Part shown: positions 17,622 to 25,580 of the stretch, in pieces | Numbering within the stretch: position 1 is the first letter of the stretch | How the letters are laid out: every line of letters starts with the position of its first letter | From: an uncultured Mailhella sp. | GTDB taxonomy: Bacteria > Desulfobacterota > Desulfovibrionia > Desulfovibrionales > Desulfovibrionaceae | Length of the DNA stretch: 64,000 nucleotides | Reading direction: 5' to 3' | Assembly: GCF_944324995.1 (NCBI RefSeq) | Contig: NZ_CALUYL010000005.1 | Location: forward strand, 39,654-103,653 | Notes under the pieces: generated by a model | Databases searched by the model: none | Seen by the model: only the letters and a program-made list of their open reading frames with translations | What the model was told of the DNA's origin: nothing | Program-made: the position numbers and the translations under genes

Positions 17622-17859
17622 CTGTTCTGCGGGGAAAGACGAACCGGTTCCGCCTTTCCCCGCCGGGCAGGAAAAGTCCGCGCCGAAGCGGCGCGAATCT
17701 CCGCCCCGACCCGTCGGCCCTCGCCACGCGTCCGCCTCCGCTTCCGGCAGTTTTTCCGAAGGGCTGCCGCCTCTCCGACCGGCAATGTCGTCAGACACTA
17801 AAGCGGCAAGGCTGCGCCGTCCGGCAGAGGCATCCCTCCCGTTCAGCACAGAGCACCGC

Positions 17860-18297
17860 ATGAAAAAACGCATTCTCTTTCTCTGTACCGGCAACAGCTG
17901 CCGCAGTCAGATGGCCGAAGCCCTCGCCCGTCTTCTTCTGCCCTCGCTCGAAGCCTTTTCCGCCGGCTCCGCCCCGGCGCAGTGCATTGATCCGATGGCC
18001 CGGGAAGTCATGGCGGAACTGGGAGCGGATCTTTCCCGACAAAAGCCGAAGGGCATCGACGAGCTGCCCGCCGCGGACTTCGACCTGATCGTCACGCTCT
18101 GCGGCAACGCCCGGGAAAGCTGTCCCGTTTTTCCCGGGGGAGACATGATCGTTCACCGGGGCTTCGACGATCCTCCTGCGCTGATCGGAAAAGCCGGCAG
18201 TCGTGAGGAAGCGCTGACGGTCTACCGCAGGGTACGCGACGAAATCGCCCTTTTTCTCCGCTCATTTCCCGACAATTTTCCCTTTCTTTTCCGCTGA
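17860..18297 (+). CDS. arsC: Arsenate reductase, thioredoxin-coupled low-molecular-weight phosphatase type
   Basis: This 145-residue enzyme reduces arsenate to arsenite in the cytoplasm. The active-site loop is CTGNSCRS with nucleophile Cys9 and Arg15. The resolving pair typical of thioredoxin-dependent ArsC is present as Cys81 and Cys88 (TLCGNARESCP). The general-acid motif is FDDPP (102-106). The start chosen is the ATG at 17860; 25 upstream in-frame codons are not conserved in character. Two thioredoxin-like proteins on either side could supply electrons. Expression with arsR and arsP is likely. Confidence 0.88.
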   Translation: MKKRILFLCTGNSCRSQMAEALARLLLPSLEAFSAGSAPAQCIDPMAREVMAELGADLSRQKPKGIDELPAADFDLIVTLCGNARESCPVFPGGDMIVHRGFDDPPALIGKAGSREEALTVYRRVRDEIALFLRSFPDNFPFLFR

Positions 18298-18323
18298 TCT
18301 TCAACGCTTCGGCAGGACTTCCC

Positions 18324-18704
18324 ATGTTCAGACGCCTTTTTCTCTCCGTTTTTTCCGTTTTTCTGCTGTACTCTTCCCCCGTCTGCGCCGGGGAGGTTCC
18401 CGTGCCCGGCAGGGTCACCATGGTCGACATCGGAGCAGGTACCTGCATTCCCTGCAAAATGATGGCTCCCGTGATTGAAAAGGTGAAGGGACTTTACGAA
18501 GGCCGGGCTGAAATCGTCTTCATCGACATGCGGAAGGATCGTGAAGCGCCCGAGAAATTCGGCATCAGCGCCATTCCCACGCAGATATTCTATGACGGCA
18601 GCGGCAGAGAGCGTTCCAGACACGTCGGCTTTCTGGATGAAGCGGGCATACGGAAGATCCTGGACGCCCTGCTTTCGGAAGCCGACGGTGCTTCCGCGCG
18701 CTGA
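18324..18704 (+). CDS. Exported thioredoxin-like protein with CIPC active site
   Basis: This 126-residue protein has an N-terminal signal peptide (cleavage near VCA-GE, residue 22). A thioredoxin domain follows with the active site CIPC at 41-44 and the cis-Pro loop AIPTQIF. It is expected in the periplasm. The next gene encodes a CcdA/DsbD-type membrane electron carrier, so the pair looks like a thiol-reduction relay across the inner membrane. That relay would be broken if the frameshift in the neighbour is real. Confidence 0.85.
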   Translation: MFRRLFLSVFSVFLLYSSPVCAGEVPVPGRVTMVDIGAGTCIPCKMMAPVIEKVKGLYEGRAEIVFIDMRKDREAPEKFGISAIPTQIFYDGSGRERSRHVGFLDEAGIRKILDALLSEADGASAR

Positions 18705-18728
18705 CGCTCGGCAGGAACGGTTCTTGCG

Positions 18729-19446
18729 ATGTTCAACGACTTTCTCCTTACCATCAACATGTGGATGGCCGACTCACTCGGCTACGCGCTCGTCGGCTGC
18801 TTTCTCTGGGGCGTGGTGAGCGTGCTGTTCAGCCCTTGTCACCTGGCGTCGATTCCCCTCATGACCGGGTACGTGGCCGGACAGGAACGCTCTCTCAGGA
18901 ATGGAAGCCGGGACCTACGCCGTCGTGTTCAGCGCGGGACTGTTTCTGTCCATCGCCGTCGTGGGGCTTGCCTGTTCCATGCTCGGGCGCATGCTGGGCG
19001 ACGTGCCCCCGCTGTGGGGCCTGCCTGTGGGCGCGCTGCTCGTGTGGCTCGGCCTCGACCTCATGGGCGTGACGGCGTGCCGCCTTCCGGGCAAGGGCCT
19101 CGGGCGCTTCTCCCTGCGCGGCTACCGGGGAGCGTTCGTGCTCGGAGGCACCTACGGCATACTTTCCGGCGCATGCACCTTCGGCTTCATCGCGCCCATT
19201 CTCGCCATCATCACCATGCAGCAGCGCGTGGCCGAAGGACTCATGCTCATTGTCGTCTTTGCCGCCGGGCACTGCCTGCCCATCGCCCTCGCGGGGAGTT
19301 CCGTGGCGCTCTGTCAGCGCCTCGTGGAATCGAGAGGCATGCGTACCGCCTCCGCATGGGGCCGCCGTGCCGCCGGACTTCTCGTTGTGGCCGTGGGCCT
19401 CTACTTTCTTGCAACGGCGGTGGCGGGCATGCCGGGAATGAACTGA
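18729..19446 (+). pseudogene. CcdA/DsbD-like membrane thiol-disulfide carrier, frameshifted
   Basis: Frame one (18729 to about 18899) gives MFNDFLLTINMWMADSLGYA and continues to FSPCHLASIPLMTGYVAGQERSLR. The expected continuation lies one base further on, from the ATG at 18901 to the stop at 19446 (six-helix core, GACTFGFIAP). Both conserved Cys motifs of the CcdA family are present, one in each frame. One extra base near 18,897-18,901 explains the break. It could be a sequencing error, a real inactivating mutation, or a +1 slip at AGG-A. The intact protein would move electrons from cytoplasmic thioredoxin to the exported CIPC protein. Confidence 0.75.
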
Positions 19447-19527
19447 CGCCGCCTTGCATGCCGCCGGGGCGAGAATGCCTCCCGTGCAGGGGCAGGACGT
19501 CTGCCCGTGCCCGCCCTCGCCCATAGC

Positions 19528-20160
19528 TTAGGGCATAATCTTCCCGTTCACCCTGTCCTGCCTGTCCGGCGAAGCCGGGAGGCAGGATCAGGGGGACACG
19601 GGGGGGGGCTTGTCCCGACTTTGTCGGGGAATTATTTCTGACTTTGCAGCTCTCCCGAAAAACACCCAAGCCCGTTTGCGCAAGACACTCTGTACGAGCT
19701 GCCTCACTTGTACGACGGCGGCTGCGTTTAACGCCGGAAGTGAATTCCGGCTGCTTGCTGCCGTCGGCGCGGGCTCTTGATGTCGCCCGCGGACCCCAGA
19801 GCGTTGAGAGAACACTTTTCGGTTTACCTTTGCGGCATTCAGTATCCCCCCAAAAAACATCTGGAAATCTCTTCCTTTGACACGACTGTCCGGCGCAGGC
19901 CGGACAGGAGTCGGCCACCGCAGGTGGGTCCGACAGGACACACCTGCACTGAGACCGCAGACCGAACAGTGACTGCCAAGCACACCAAGCCCGGCGTCAC
20001 TGCCTTTCCGCACTCCCGCCCGTTCTCAGAAACGCTCCATGCCTTCCCTTCGGCGCCTGCCGAACCGGCGAAGCCGGGAGGCAGAATCAGGGGGGCGCGG
20101 GGGGAATTATTTCCCCCGCATGCCTTTCCTGCCTTTTCTGCCTTTCCTGCCTTTAAAAAA
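19528..20160 (+). repeat. Structured dispersed repeat, copy A (longest)
   Basis: The block contains hairpin GCCGGAA-GTGAA-TTCCGGC (19733-19751), flanked by pairing CGACGGC/GCCGTCG. Two adjacent hairpins follow at 19883-19913 and 19920-19947. The end module carries CCGGCGAAGCCGG and a GGGGGGAATTATTTCCCCC hairpin near 20,095-20,120, then short TGCCTTTCC-type tandem units. A second copy of the end module lies at 19,528-19,637, so the element is bracketed by it. Copies B and C are inverted and copy D is shortened. It lies between the ends of two convergent genes and no protein is encoded. Confidence 0.75.
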
Positions 20161-20270
20161 GTCGCCCCGCTCTTCGGGCTTCCTGTCAGGAGCAGGAGCC
20201 TTGGGAGCGGGGCTTGTTTCAAGGATGGCCACAGCCGCCCGCGTGGAGAGCGTCGGCCGGGCGGACGCGC

Positions 20271-21485
20271 CTAGCGACGGTAGTCACGCAGGAACGCGGC
20301 CAGCTTGTCCACCGCTTCTTCCAGAATGGAGATGCGCGGCAGATAGACGATACGGAAGTGGTCGGGCTTTTTCCAGTTGAAGCCGGAGCCTGGAACGAAG
20401 AGGATGCGGGTTTCGCGCAGGCAGTCCAGGGCGAACTGCGTATCGTCGATGATATGATAGCGTTCGGTATCGATTTTGGGGAAGATGTAGAATGCGGCCT
20501 TGGGCTTTTTGGCGGAGATGCCGGGCACGCTGTTGAGTGCCTCATAGATGAAGTTTCTCTGTTCGTAGATGCGGCCTCCGGGCACGATGTACTCGTTGAC
20601 GCTCTGGTAGCCGCCGAGGGCGGTCTGGATGATGGACTGACCGGGCACGTTGGAGCACAGGCGCATGTTGGAAAGCATGTTGATGCCGGCGATGTAGTCT
20701 GCGGCGAGGCTCTTGTTGCCGCTCAGGATCATCCAGCCGACGCGGAAGCCGCAGACCATGTGCGACTTGGAAAGTCCGCTGAAGGTCACGCAGAAGAGGT
20801 CGGGCGCGAGGGAGGCGATGGACACGTGCTTTTCGCCGTCCATGACGAGGCGGTCGTAGATTTCATCGGAAAAGATGATGAGCTCGTGACGTCTGGCGAT
20901 ATCCACGATGCGTTCGAGAACTTCCACGGGATAGAGCGCGCCGGTGGGGTTGTTGGGATTGATGATGACGAGGGCTTTGGTTCTGTCGGTGATCTTGCTT
21001 TCCATGTCATCAAGATCGGGGTACCAGTCGGATTCCTCGTCGCAGATGTAGTGAACGGCCTTGCCGCCGGCGAGGTTGGCGCAGGCGGTCCAGAGGGGAT
21101 AGTCGGGCGAGGGAATGAGTATTTCGTCGCCGTTGTTGAGCAGTGCCTGCATGGAAAGCTGAATGAGTTCGCTGGCGCCGTTGCCCGTGTAGATATCCTT
21201 CATGGTGACGTTGGGGATATTCTTTATCTGGGCATACTGCATGATGGCCTTGCGGGCGGAGAAGATGCCGCGCGACTCGGAATAGCCCTGCGACTGCACG
21301 ATGGAATCGCGCATGTCGAAAATCACTTCTTCGGGCGCGGAAAAGCCGAACGGCGCGGGATTGCCGATGTTCAGCTTAAGAATTTTCATGCCGCTTTCTT
21401 CCATGCGGGCGGCTTCGTCCACGACAGGTCCGCGCACGTCGTAAAGAACGTTGTCGAGCTTGCTGGATTTTGAAAAAGTTCTCAT
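20271..21485 (-). CDS. alaA: Alanine aminotransferase, AlaA/YfbQ type
   Basis: This 404-residue fold-type I PLP enzyme should interconvert pyruvate/glutamate and alanine/2-oxoglutarate. Length and many segments match E. coli AlaA, for example KLNIGNPAPFGF (37-48). The PLP motifs are NPNNPTG at 176-182, DEIY at 207-210 and the Schiff-base Lys240 in GLSKSH. A GGAGAAG ribosome-binding site precedes the ATG. It is a single-gene unit facing the arsenic island. Related aspartate aminotransferases are the main alternative, but similarity to AlaA is high across the whole length. Confidence 0.9.
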   Translation of the reverse strand: MRTFSKSSKLDNVLYDVRGPVVDEAARMEESGMKILKLNIGNPAPFGFSAPEEVIFDMRDSIVQSQGYSESRGIFSARKAIMQYAQIKNIPNVTMKDIYTGNGASELIQLSMQALLNNGDEILIPSPDYPLWTACANLAGGKAVHYICDEESDWYPDLDDMESKITDRTKALVIINPNNPTGALYPVEVLERIVDIARRHELIIFSDEIYDRLVMDGEKHVSIASLAPDLFCVTFSGLSKSHMVCGFRVGWMILSGNKSLAADYIAGINMLSNMRLCSNVPGQSIIQTALGGYQSVNEYIVPGGRIYEQRNFIYEALNSVPGISAKKPKAAFYIFPKIDTERYHIIDDTQFALDCLRETRILFVPGSGFNWKKPDHFRIVYLPRISILEEAVDKLAAFLRDYRR

Positions 21486-22125
21486 CGTAGGGCTTCTCCG
21501 GAGTGTTTTTTAGCGGCTGTCGTTCAGTGTGCCGACTGCACAATGCCGTCACAACGATAAACGTAGCACTATTCTCTGCGGACGCAAACAAAAACTCGGG
21601 CCTGTCGAAAAAAAATCGCAGAATTCCCCGCCCTTGCCGCCTTCCGGAGCCGGAAAAAGAACGGATGCGCTCCCGTCTCGCGCGTATTCGTCGCCTGCGG
21701 TGCTCGCCCGGAACGGAAAAACGACGCTTTCCGGCGTTTCGGGAATCTTTTTCTGACGCGATGCGGGCAGGCCTTCTTTTCGCCGGGCGTCCGCCGGGCG
21801 CGTTCCCGTGCTCCAGGGGGGAAAAGTCCCTCATTCCTGCCCTGCCTAAGCTCGGCGCTCGCGTCTCCGTTCCCCAGGGTGAAAAAGCCGAATCAGGCCC
21901 CGACGCAGAACCCACGAATGCGCGTTTCCGTGCCGGGGGAAAAGCCCCGCGCGCAGTTTTTCAAAGCGACTGCGCCGCAACGATTTTCGGATGTTCCGTG
22001 CGTCGCGACCGCATGTGACCGCTCAGCGGCATCTCTTCCGCTGCGATTTTCCGCCGCAGGCCGCCTGAAAAAAGTTTCTTTTTCCGCCGCTCTCTGCAGA
22101 AACCTTGTAAAACTCTTTTCCCGTA
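21486..22125. other. Intergenic region between divergent alaA and ppdK
   Basis: About 640 bases with no believable coding frame. The frames that are open give mixed-composition peptides with no domain. Promoters for alaA (minus) and ppdK (plus) must lie here; only the ppdK promoter is clear. Confidence 0.4.
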
Positions 22126-22154
22126 TTGACCGAAATCCGGGAGTTTCGTATCCT
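22126..22154 (+). promoter_or_regulatory. ppdK promoter, sigma-70 type
   Basis: TTGACC (22126-22131) and TATCCT (22149-22154) are separated by exactly 17 bases, about 45 bases before the chosen ppdK start. Confidence 0.6.
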
Positions 22155-22199
22155 GAAGCAAAGAACTGTCACCCTCTAGCGATGAAGGAGAACGTCCAT

Positions 22200-24848
22200 A
22201 TGCGGTACGTGTATCTGTTCCACGAAGGGAATGCACAGATGAAGAGTCTGCTGGGCGGCAAGGGAGCCAATCTGGCGGAAATGACCAATCTCGGCCTTCC
22301 CGTCCCCTACGGCATGACCATTTCCACCGACGCCTGCCGCGACTACTACGCTCACGGCGGCAAGCTGCCCGAAGGACTCGTGGACGAGGTCATGACCGCC
22401 CTCGCCAGGGTGGAAGAAAAGGTGGGCAAGCGCTTCGGCGACGAACACGACCCGCTCCTTCTTTCGGTTCGCTCCGGTGCCGTGTTCTCCATGCCCGGCA
22501 TGATGGACACCATTCTCAACCTCGGCCTGAACAAGGTGACCTTCCCCGCGCTGGCAAGGCTCACGAACAATCAGTGGTTCGCCTGCGACACCTATCGTCG
22601 CTTCATTCAGATGTTCTCCGACGTGGTCATGGAAGTCCCCAAGGAAAAGTTCGAGCACATTCTCGCGGAACAGAAGGCCGCGCAGGGCGTCGAGCTCGAT
22701 CAGGAACTTTCCGTCGAGTCGCTTGAAACCGTCATCGAACGCTACAAGGAACTCTATCGGCAGGAAGTGGGCGGCGATTTCCCCGAAAACGTGCATGAAC
22801 AGCTTCTGCTCGCCATCGAGGCGGTGTTCCGCTCCTGGAACAATCACCGCGCCATCGTGTACCGCACCATCAACAAGATAGATCACAACCTCGGCACCGC
22901 CGTGAACATTCAGTCCATGGTGTTCGGCAACATGGGCGAAAACTCCGGCAGCGGCGTGGCCTTCACCCGCAACCCCTCCACCGGCGAAAAGAAGCTCTAC
23001 GGCGAATACCTGTTCAACGCCCAGGGCGAAGACGTGGTGGCCGGCGTGCGTACCCCGAAGCCCATCGCCCGCCTTGCCGACGAAATGCCGGAAATCTACA
23101 ATCAGTTCAGCAGCATCGCCGAAACCCTCGAAAAGCACTATCGCGACATGCAGGACATCGAGCTCACCATCGAACGCGGCAAGCTCTTCATCCTGCAGAC
23201 CAGAAACGGCAAGCGCACCGCGCAGGCAGCCCTCAGAATCGCCTGCGAAATGGTGGACGAAGGCCTCATCGACAAGAAGGAAGCCATTCTCCGCATTGAT
23301 CCCGAACACCTCGCCAACGTGCTCCACCGGCAGATCGACAGCTCGGCGAATCCGCACGTGCTGGCCACGGGTCTGGCCGCCTCGCCGGGCGCGGCGTTCG
23401 GTTCGGTGGTGTTCGACGCCAACGAGGCCGAACATCTCGGCCGCATGGGCGCCAAGGTGATACTCGTGCGCGTGGAAACCACTCCCGACGACATTCACGG
23501 CATCGTGCAGGCGCAGGGCATTCTCACGAGCCGCGGCGGCATGACCAGTCATGCGGCCGTGGTCACGCGCGGCATGGGCAAGCCGTGCGTGTGCGGCTGC
23601 GAAGCCGTCACCGTGGATTACGACGATCAGCAGTTCACCGTGGGTGACACCGTGGTGAAGAAGGGAGATCTCATCTCCATCGACGGCACTACCGGACGCG
23701 TCATTCTCGGAGCCGTGCCCCTCAAGGATCCGGAACTCTCCCACGAGTATCAGACCATCCTCGGATGGGCCGACGAGGTGCGCGATCTTCAGGTGCGCGC
23801 CAACGCCGATACCCCGGAAGACGCCGAAAAGTCCCGCCGCTTCGGCGCGGAAGGCATAGGACTCACCCGCACGGAACACATGTTCATGGCGCAGGAACGC
23901 CTGCCCTACGTGCAGAAGATGATCCTTGCCGAAACCACCGAAGAACGCACCGCCGCGCTCCTGCCCCTCCAGATCATGCAGGAAAACGACTTCTACGGCA
24001 TTCTGAAGGCCATGAACGGCCTGCCCGTGTGCATCCGCCTGCTCGATCCGCCGCTGCACGAATTCCTGCCCAGCCTCGACAAGCTGCTCGTGGAAACCAC
24101 CGAACTGCGCGTGCGCGGCGACAACCCCGACCTGCTCGCTGAAAAGGAACGTCTCCTCGCCCAGGTCGAAAAGCTGCATGAAGTCAATCCCATGCTCGGC
24201 CACCGCGGCTGCCGCCTCGGCATCACCTACCCCGAAGTCTATGAAATGCAAATGTACGCCATCTTCAACGCGGCCTCCAGACTCGCGCGCGACGGCTACA
24301 CCCCCCTGCCGGAAATCGAAATCCCGCTCACCATCAGCCTCGCCGAAATGGCCATGCTCAAGGAACGCTGCGACCGCATCGCCAGGGAATGCATGGAACT
24401 GCATAAGGTCGAATTCCCCTACCTGTGCGGCAGCATGATAGAACTGCCCCGGGCCGCCCTGCTCGCCGGAGAAATCGCCGAGGCCGCGGAATTCTTCAGC
24501 TTTGGCACCAACGACCTTACCCAGACCTGCTTCGGCTTCAGCCGCGACGACGCCGAAGGCAAGTTCCTCCCCGTGTACATCAACCAGCATATCCTCAAGG
24601 ACAACCCCTTCGCCGTCCTCGACCGCAAGGGCGTAGGCAGACTCATGGAAATCGCCATCGACGAAGGCCGTAAAACCAGACCCGGCCTCATGATCGGCAT
24701 CTGCGGCGAACACGGCGGCGACCCGAGCTCCGTCGAATTCTGCCACCAGGCAGGCCTCGACCTCGTCAGCTGCTCCCCCTACCGCATCCCCATCGCCCGC
24801 CTCGCCGCCGCCCAGGCCGCCCTCAAGTTCCCCAGAAACAAGGAATAA
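22200..24848 (+). CDS. ppdK: Pyruvate, phosphate dikinase
   Basis: This 882-residue enzyme interconverts pyruvate + ATP + Pi and PEP + AMP + PPi, linking pyruvate to gluconeogenesis. The domains are in the usual order: an N-terminal ATP-grasp domain (GGKGANLAEM near the start), the central phosphohistidine domain with the catalytic His in GGMTSHAAVVTRG, and a C-terminal PEP/pyruvate TIM barrel with the catalytic Cys in GICGEHGGD. The start at 22200 is chosen because AAGGAG lies 9 bases upstream; the frame is open for 107 more codons without matching the family. The length agrees with the usual 870-880 residues. Confidence 0.95.
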   Translation: MRYVYLFHEGNAQMKSLLGGKGANLAEMTNLGLPVPYGMTISTDACRDYYAHGGKLPEGLVDEVMTALARVEEKVGKRFGDEHDPLLLSVRSGAVFSMPGMMDTILNLGLNKVTFPALARLTNNQWFACDTYRRFIQMFSDVVMEVPKEKFEHILAEQKAAQGVELDQELSVESLETVIERYKELYRQEVGGDFPENVHEQLLLAIEAVFRSWNNHRAIVYRTINKIDHNLGTAVNIQSMVFGNMGENSGSGVAFTRNPSTGEKKLYGEYLFNAQGEDVVAGVRTPKPIARLADEMPEIYNQFSSIAETLEKHYRDMQDIELTIERGKLFILQTRNGKRTAQAALRIACEMVDEGLIDKKEAILRIDPEHLANVLHRQIDSSANPHVLATGLAASPGAAFGSVVFDANEAEHLGRMGAKVILVRVETTPDDIHGIVQAQGILTSRGGMTSHAAVVTRGMGKPCVCGCEAVTVDYDDQQFTVGDTVVKKGDLISIDGTTGRVILGAVPLKDPELSHEYQTILGWADEVRDLQVRANADTPEDAEKSRRFGAEGIGLTRTEHMFMAQERLPYVQKMILAETTEERTAALLPLQIMQENDFYGILKAMNGLPVCIRLLDPPLHEFLPSLDKLLVETTELRVRGDNPDLLAEKERLLAQVEKLHEVNPMLGHRGCRLGITYPEVYEMQMYAIFNAASRLARDGYTPLPEIEIPLTISLAEMAMLKERCDRIARECMELHKVEFPYLCGSMIELPRAALLAGEIAEAAEFFSFGTNDLTQTCFGFSRDDAEGKFLPVYINQHILKDNPFAVLDRKGVGRLMEIAIDEGRKTRPGLMIGICGEHGGDPSSVEFCHQAGLDLVSCSPYRIPIARLAAAQAALKFPRNKE

Positions 24849-24871
24849 CCCCTGAATAGTCACTGCCAACA

Positions 24872-24913
24872 GAGGCCGCCCCAGAGGTCGCAGAGGAACC
24901 CTCGGGCGGCCTC
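24872..24913 (+). terminator. Hairpin after ppdK
   Basis: GAGGCCGCCC (24872-24881) pairs perfectly with GGGCGGCCTC (24904-24913) around a 22-base loop. There is no T-tract, so it is a transcript 3' end or processing hairpin at best. Confidence 0.4.
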
Positions 24914-24934
24914 AACACGTTCAGCGCCAAGATA

Positions 24935-25310
24935 GCCCCGAGAAAGGCAGAAAAGGCAGAAAAGACAGGAAAGGCATGCGGGGGAAATAATTCCCCCCGC
25001 GCCCCCCTGTTTCCGCCTCAGGCTTCGCCCTCGGCGGGCGGGAGTGTGCAGGCAGAGAGCGTTGCCGAAAATGGCGTGATGTCGGAAAGGCTGGGACTGC
25101 GAGGGGTGGTGTGCCTGGCGGACGCTGTTCGGGCTGCGGACTCAGTGCAGGTGTGTCCTGTCGGACCCACCTGCGGTGGCCGACTCCTGTCCGGCCTTCG
25201 CCGGACAGTCGTGTCAAAGGATGGGATTTCCAGATGTTTTTTTGGGAAAAACATCGAGTGTTGCAAAAGCAAACCGAAAAGAGTTCTCTCAACGCTTTTT
25301 CAATTATTCC
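24935..25310 (-). repeat. Structured dispersed repeat, copy B (inverted, lacks the GTGAA-hairpin end)
   Basis: Read on the minus strand it matches the second half of copy A. The covarying hairpin is at 25147-25174 and the second hairpin at 25181-25211, with loop GAAG where copies A and C have GCAG. The GGGGGAAATAATTCCCCC module lies near 24,978-24,996, bordered by GGCAGAAAA/GACAGGAAA tandem units. The end carrying the GTGAA-loop hairpin is absent. It lies between ppdK and hldE. Confidence 0.72.
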
Positions 25311-25364
25311 TCTCCCTTTGCCTCTCCCCCCATGTTTCGTTTCCCTTCTCATCCCCCTGTTCCC

Positions 25365-25456
25365 TCCCCATAAAAATTAAAAAGTTTTGAAAGGAGAGAT
25401 GGGGGCGCGGGGGAAGAGAGGGAAAATTTTTCAAAATTTTCCCTCTCTTCCCCCGC
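25365..25456. repeat. Perfect 24-bp inverted repeat (family E, copy 2)
   Basis: The arms at 25407-25430 and 25433-25456 are exact reverse complements separated by two bases. The outer stem is GCGGGGGAAGAGAGGG and the inner part AAAATTTT. The left flank AAAAGTTTTGAAAGGAGAGATGGGGGCG matches, in reverse, the right flank of the repeat at 17101-17180. Stem sequences of the two copies differ while pairing is kept. It sits just before hldE. Confidence 0.7.
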
Positions 25457-25580
25457 ATTCTTCCCCTCCCCCCTTTCCTTCCTCTTCTTTACTTCGGTTT
25501 TAGCGGCTGGTATTCTTGCTGGGGCTGAGGGGGCGGCGGCGCTCTCTTTTTTTTGAAGACTGCAACGTTTGGGAGCGACC

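Noticed and set aside
19528..20160. An insertion sequence with a transposase
   Set aside because: No transposase-like frame is present in any of the four copies. The short open frames differ between copies, while the hairpins are kept.
22176..24869. An 897-codon minus-strand frame opposite ppdK
   Set aside because: It is an antisense shadow of a highly conserved enzyme gene; the composition is His/Gly/Val/Glu-rich and there is no ribosome-binding site.
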